Positions 11,829-14,624 of a stretch of 14,624 nt of DNA are shown here, piece after piece. The translations under genes were made by a program, and so were the position numbers. Location: the NCBI GenBank assembly GCA_038248985.1, contig JBBRWV010000098.1, positions 1 to 14,624 of the forward strand, read 5' to 3'. This DNA comes from JBBRWV01 sp038248985. Lineage in GTDB: Bacteria > Planctomycetota > Phycisphaerae > WQYP01. The notes below the pieces were generated by a model. That model worked only from the letters and a program-made list of their open reading frames with translations. It was not told the origin of the DNA and ran no database searches. Numbering within the stretch: the first letter of the stretch is position 1; each line of letters starts with the position of its first letter.

Positions 11829-12954
11829 TGGCGGTGGGGCTGGGAGGGCGGGAGCCGTTGCCGTGAAAGTTTATTTGACTGCGGTGGCCGGGCATTCCGT
11901 TTTCGGCAGTTGGGGCACCCACGGTACACGGCGATTTTTTTTTGATCCAGTAGGCCCAGAAGATGATGGCGGGGATGAACATGAGGAGGCTGTAGAGTTC
12001 TCCGGCGCTGGCTTGCAGGCCGAGCAGGTTGACGGAGGTGTCGCCGACGCGGAATTGTTCGCCGATGATGCGCATGATGGGGTAGAAGGTGAGGAAGGCG
12101 CCGGAGGCCATGCCGTCTTTTTTCCAGAGGCGTCCGACAGTCCAGACGATGAGGAAGAGGAGGAGGCCTTCGAGCGCGGCTTCGTAGAGTTGTGACGGAT
12201 GGCGGGCGGGGAGGATGTCGCGGAGGGCGATGCGTGCGGCGGTGCCGATTTCATCGGAGCGGCGGACGAGTTGGGCGAGTTGATAATTCGTGAGTTCGCC
12301 AAGGTTGACGCCGGAGCTGGCGGCGGCCTGGGCCACTTTGAAATGAGCTTCCTCGAGCAATTGCGGATTGATGGTGTTGATTTTGTTGGTGGGCGCGTAG
12401 ATTTCGCTGGGGAACTGGACGGCCCAGGGGACGGTGGTTACGCGTCCGTAGAGTTCGCCGTTGATGAAATTGGCGAGGCGGCCGAAGAGGAGGCCGAGGG
12501 GAACGACCATGCAGGCGGCGTCGCCGACGTTGACGATGGAGGTTTTATTGCGGCGGGCGAAGAGGATGAGGGTGAGGATGGTGAAGAGGATGCCGCCGTG
12601 TGCGGCCATGCCGCCTTCGTTGACGCGGAGGACGCCCCAGTAGGGGAAGGAGTTGGTGAAACTCCAGAGGAGCGGGGTGACGTGATTTTCGAGGCTTTGG
12701 GGAAGATCGTAGAAGAGGCAGAAGCCGAGGCGGCCGCCGACGAGGACGCCCCAGATGCAGACGGCGAGGGCGAGGTCGGGGATTTTTTCGATGGGGAGGC
12801 GGAGCATGCCGTCGCGAGCGAGTTTGCGCACGAGGAAGTAGCCACAGACGAAGCCGAGGAGGTAGGAGAAGCCATACCAGCGGGGCTTGATGAAGAAGAA
12901 TTCGAAGATGATGGGATTGAAATCGTGGAGGTAGTAGGCGAGTGGGGCAAGCAT
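11509..12954 (-). CDS. lgt: Prolipoprotein diacylglyceryl transferase (frame runs on past an A9 tract)
   Basis: Lgt moves diacylglycerol from phosphatidylglycerol to the lipobox Cys of prolipoproteins in the inner membrane. Seen here: MAAHGG (H119), GRLANFINGELYGR (158-171, with R159, N162 and E167), RHPSQLYE (251-258), GEQFR and several membrane helices. About 65 residues (roughly 182-249) are inserted between GELYGR and HPSQLYE. The frame as written gives 481 residues, but from residue 338 (nine A's, 11935-11943) the tail is Pro/Ser-rich and antisense to the CDF gene. With one A fewer it would end at 11871 with 360 residues, close to normal and free of overlap. AAGGA lies about 8 bases before the ATG. 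It is probably last in an operon with the TIM-barrel gene, 34 bases upstream. Confidence 0.9.
   Translation of the reverse strand: MLAPLAYYLHDFNPIIFEFFFIKPRWYGFSYLLGFVCGYFLVRKLARDGMLRLPIEKIPDLALAVCIWGVLVGGRLGFCLFYDLPQSLENHVTPLLWSFTNSFPYWGVLRVNEGGMAAHGGILFTILTLILFARRNKTSIVNVGDAACMVVPLGLLFGRLANFINGELYGRVTTVPWAVQFPSEIYAPTNKINTINPQLLEEAHFKVAQAAASSGVNLGELTNYQLAQLVRRSDEIGTAARIALRDILPARHPSQLYEAALEGLLLFLIVWTVGRLWKKDGMASGAFLTFYPIMRIIGEQFRVGDTSVNLLGLQASAGELYSLLMFIPAIIFWAYWIKKKSPCTVGAPTAENGMPGHRSQINFHGNGSRPPSPTAITKPYARSAPCSAQCESTHRAPSDRSPATHPSLDALSHAPPAPTSLRSQSHEYPRCIPARISAKNISPCSPLAARTPPAPAPLPPTPATPRDPSIHQPPPTPNAAR
11935..11943 (-). other. Homopolymer A9 (slippage or sequencing-error site) near the end of lgt
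   Basis: Nine T's on the + strand read as AAAAAAAAA in lgt (codons K338-K340). Losing one A yields IKKNRRVPW... and a stop at 11871; nine A's keep the frame open to 11509. Runs of this length are prone to polymerase slippage and to sequencing or assembly error. Confidence 0.6.
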
Positions 12955-12988
12955 GAGGAGGATCCTTTGAATGAATCAGAGGACTGAA

Positions 12989-13834
12989 TCAGAACTTGGC
13001 GGACGCGGGAATGACGGCTTTGGGAGCGACCCCAGGAACGGTGCGACCGGACCAGAGCGAGAGAAGCTGAACGGTGTTTTCATCGAAGGAGATGGTGGTG
13101 CCGGCGGGAGTCGGTGGGGCGTAGACGAGCCATCCGGAGAAGCCGATGCCGCGGAGTTTTTCGAGGAAGAGTTTGGCGTGGACGTTGCCGGTGCCGAGAG
13201 GGACGGGGGCGCGGGAGCCGAGGTGATCCCAGATGCGGACTTGGTGGATGCGGGAGTTGAGGGTGTGGACGCTGAGGGTGGGGGATTCGGCGGTGAGGGT
13301 GGATTCGGCGACATCCCAGGCGATGGCGGCGCGGGGGCTGGCTGCGGTTTCGAGGATTTGCCAAAGTTCGCGGGGATTGATGAAGCTGCCGCCGTTTTGG
13401 AGCGCGAGAGAGAGTGGGGAAGTGGCGGAGGGGAGGGCGGCGCAGGCATCGGCGAAGTGGGCACCGGCGCGGCTGATGACGGCGCTGCGGCTTTCTCTGC
13501 GGGCGACGGTATGGCCGAGGAGACGGACGAGGGGGGCGTCGAAGAAGGTGGCGAATTCGGCGGCGCGGGTGATGGAGAGTTTGGCCCGCTGCCAGGCGGA
13601 TTCTGCGGCATGGTGCAGGGCGATGTGGGTGGCGATGGAGCTGACGGCGAGGCCGGAATCACGCAGGGCCTGGCGGGTTTCATTGGCGTTGCGGAGGAGG
13701 AGGCTGATAGAGCCGTCGTCGGCGATGCCGGCGAGTTCGACGCCGTCGAAGCCTGCGGATTTTACGGCGTCCAGGGCGCGGGGGAGATCGAGAGTGTCGG
13801 TGAGGCCGAGTTTGCAGCCCATTTGGATGGTCAT
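12989..13834 (-). CDS. Sugar phosphate isomerase/epimerase-like TIM-barrel protein (degenerate metal site)
   Basis: The protein (281 residues from ATG 13834; a GTG at 13870 overlapping the upstream stop would give 293) resembles the xylose-isomerase-like TIM barrel family. It has LPRALDAVKSAGFDGVELAG near the N-terminus, then LVRLLGHTV, SLALQNGGSFINPRELWQIL, AIAWDVAES and QVRIWDHLGSRAPVPLGTGNV. In active relatives the strand end LALEN supplies a metal Glu and 'HvkD' a His; here they read LALQN and VRIWD. Metal binding is therefore doubtful, and the substrate is unknown. It lies between a Cys-rich gene and lgt on the same strand, in tight spacing, probably one operon. Confidence 0.75.
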   Translation of the reverse strand: MTIQMGCKLGLTDTLDLPRALDAVKSAGFDGVELAGIADDGSISLLLRNANETRQALRDSGLAVSSIATHIALHHAAESAWQRAKLSITRAAEFATFFDAPLVRLLGHTVARRESRSAVISRAGAHFADACAALPSATSPLSLALQNGGSFINPRELWQILETAASPRAAIAWDVAESTLTAESPTLSVHTLNSRIHQVRIWDHLGSRAPVPLGTGNVHAKLFLEKLRGIGFSGWLVYAPPTPAGTTISFDENTVQLLSLWSGRTVPGVAPKAVIPASAKF

Positions 13835-13866
13835 AGAGTCACGCTCTTGGGAATGCACATTTCGAA

Positions 13867-14493
13867 TCACACTTCTTCGGCCAGGATGGCGGAGAGTTGG
13901 CCGCTGACTTCGCCGATTTGTTCGGGCGTGAGGTGTGGATCGATGACGTGAACGGGTTCTTCGACGCTGCGGAGTTTCATGAGCCAGATGTGGGGCGGAT
14001 GCGGGATTTCGGCAGTGGGAGCGGGGATGGGAGCGGTGCCTTCGTATTTGAGGATGCGTTTGCGCATCAAGATGAGGGCGAGGACGAAGCGGAAGCGGAC
14101 TTCTTCGGCGAGGGTGGGTTCGGGACGGGAGCCGAGGCGTTGGAAGAGGTCGACGAGGACGGAGTCGTCGACGAGGAGTTTCTTTTTTTGCTCGGGGACG
14201 GGGATGACGGTGCGCCAGTGGCTGAACATGGTGAGGGGGGATTCGGGGCGTTTGCCGGCGACCCAGCAGGGTTCGCAGAAGTCGACGCGGAGGAAGGGGC
14301 TGGGGGGTTCGGAGGCCTTTTCATTGGGTTTTTGGGGCTTTTCTGGGGAGGCGGCGACGGGGTGGGGTTGGAGAGGGCGCTCGCAGAGGGCGGCCCAGCA
14401 GGAGGTGTTGGGGGTCAAAAGGGTGTGGCAGGCAGCACATTGGCCGGAGGAACGGCCGACTTGCCAGGACGTGTGAGTATTGAGCATGGTCAT
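13867..14493 (-). CDS. Hypothetical Cys-rich, probable zinc-binding protein
   Basis: I do not recognise this protein (208 residues from ATG 14493; the frame is open to a TTG at 14529, and ATG 14487 is close by). The N-terminus holds CAAC, then C-x4-C (CWAALC), and after a Pro/Lys-rich linker a CEPCW, giving six Cys in three pairs that suit zinc binding. The middle (VDDSVLVDLFQRLG, LAEEVRFRFVLALILMRKRIL) looks helical. The last part has VHVIDPHLTPEQIGEVSGQLSAIL. Its stop overlaps the GTG start option of the TIM-barrel gene, so the two are likely co-translated, and lgt follows. TACGAT (14503-14508) is a possible -10 box, 9 bases before the ATG. Confidence 0.7.
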   Translation of the reverse strand: MTMLNTHTSWQVGRSSGQCAACHTLLTPNTSCWAALCERPLQPHPVAASPEKPQKPNEKASEPPSPFLRVDFCEPCWVAGKRPESPLTMFSHWRTVIPVPEQKKKLLVDDSVLVDLFQRLGSRPEPTLAEEVRFRFVLALILMRKRILKYEGTAPIPAPTAEIPHPPHIWLMKLRSVEEPVHVIDPHLTPEQIGEVSGQLSAILAEEV

Positions 14494-14574
14494 AGGGGGA
14501 ACATCGTAGTCGATAGTAGGACGATGCAAAACTGAGTGGGGGGGTGAAGGGGCTATTTTGTGGGGAGAGTGGCA

Positions 14575-14598
14575 GGGAGGGAGGGGGTGAGGACGGGG
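14575..14598 (+). other. Potential G-quadruplex near the right end
   Basis: G-runs at 14575-14577, 14579-14581, 14583-14587 and 14595-14598 fit a four-tract quadruplex, and more long G-runs follow to the end of the window. The 95 or so bases after the last gene hold no other recognisable feature. Confidence 0.35.
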
Positions 14599-14624
14599 TC
14601 GGAGGGGGGGGTAATGGGGGGGGA

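Noticed and set aside
12199..13951. Two long + strand frames (262 and 326 residues) opposite lgt and the TIM-barrel gene
   Set aside because: Low-complexity acidic and Gly-rich shadows of the G-skewed strand; the - strand carries the recognisable proteins.
1..14624. CRISPR arrays, tRNA or rRNA genes, integrase, transposase
   Set aside because: No regularly spaced repeats, cloverleaf-like sequence, rRNA segments or recombinase motifs were seen on reading both strands by eye; short or divergent cases could be missed.

Overview
This window comes from a bacterium with high GC content. The gene content includes lptB and lgt, so it has an outer membrane or a related envelope, and it makes lipoproteins. 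An ECF-type sigma factor paired with a membrane anti-sigma protein, an Lgt with a long insertion, several orphan zinc-ribbon or Cys-rich proteins and a 9-nt tandem intergenic repeat of the CCACGAAAG type all suggest the PVC group. Planctomycetota (perhaps Phycisphaerae) is my best guess. This is inference from gene content; no rRNA or other marker is present. Almost the whole + strand is G-rich whichever strand carries the gene. As a result + strand genes end codons in G (trpA, CDF) and - strand genes end them in C (guaA, lgt, lptB).

Layout. 1-432 is G-rich DNA with no convincing gene. 433-1131 holds a DUF433/DUF5615 toxin-antitoxin (TA) pair (+). A dispersed 9-nt repeat follows, then a HigB/HigA TA pair on the - strand (1289-1916). 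lptB (2053-2790, -) and a membrane zinc-ribbon protein (2921-3382, -) come next. 3565-4154 holds a HicA/HicB TA pair (+) with a perfect palindromic operator/promoter. 4221-4978 looks like a small remnant island: one membrane-anchored hypothetical gene lies between two direct copies of the guaA 3' end. guaA (-) and trpA (+) are divergent core genes (4976-7482). A sigma/anti-sigma pair overlaps by ATGA (7746-9079, +). An orphan zinc-binding protein (9132-9569, -), a GT4 glycosyltransferase (9690-10856, +) and a CDF metal transporter (10914-11828, +) follow. The window ends with a likely - strand operon, transcribed from a Cys-rich protein through a TIM-barrel protein to lgt (14493 down to about 11871 or 11509).

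How the parts relate. Most of the window is ordinary chromosome: envelope export (LptB, Lgt), purine and tryptophan synthesis, metal export and sugar transfer. Three different type II TA modules lie within about 3.7 kb beside guaA, and the guaA 3' end is a known genomic-island target. Strand skew is lost at 3548-4020 and 4253-4975, which points to recent acquisition.

The best leads are: (1) the duplicated guaA terminus flanking a one-gene insert; (2) three promoters (higB, hicA, guaA) whose -10 hexamer ends exactly 6 nt before the start codon, as expected for leaderless mRNAs; (3) a nine-adenine run in lgt that decides between a normal Lgt end and a long tail antisense to the CDF gene; (4) an apparent composition break at the domain boundary of HicB. 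I did not find a large undescribed defence or biosynthetic system. No CRISPR, tRNA, rRNA, integrase or transposase was seen.
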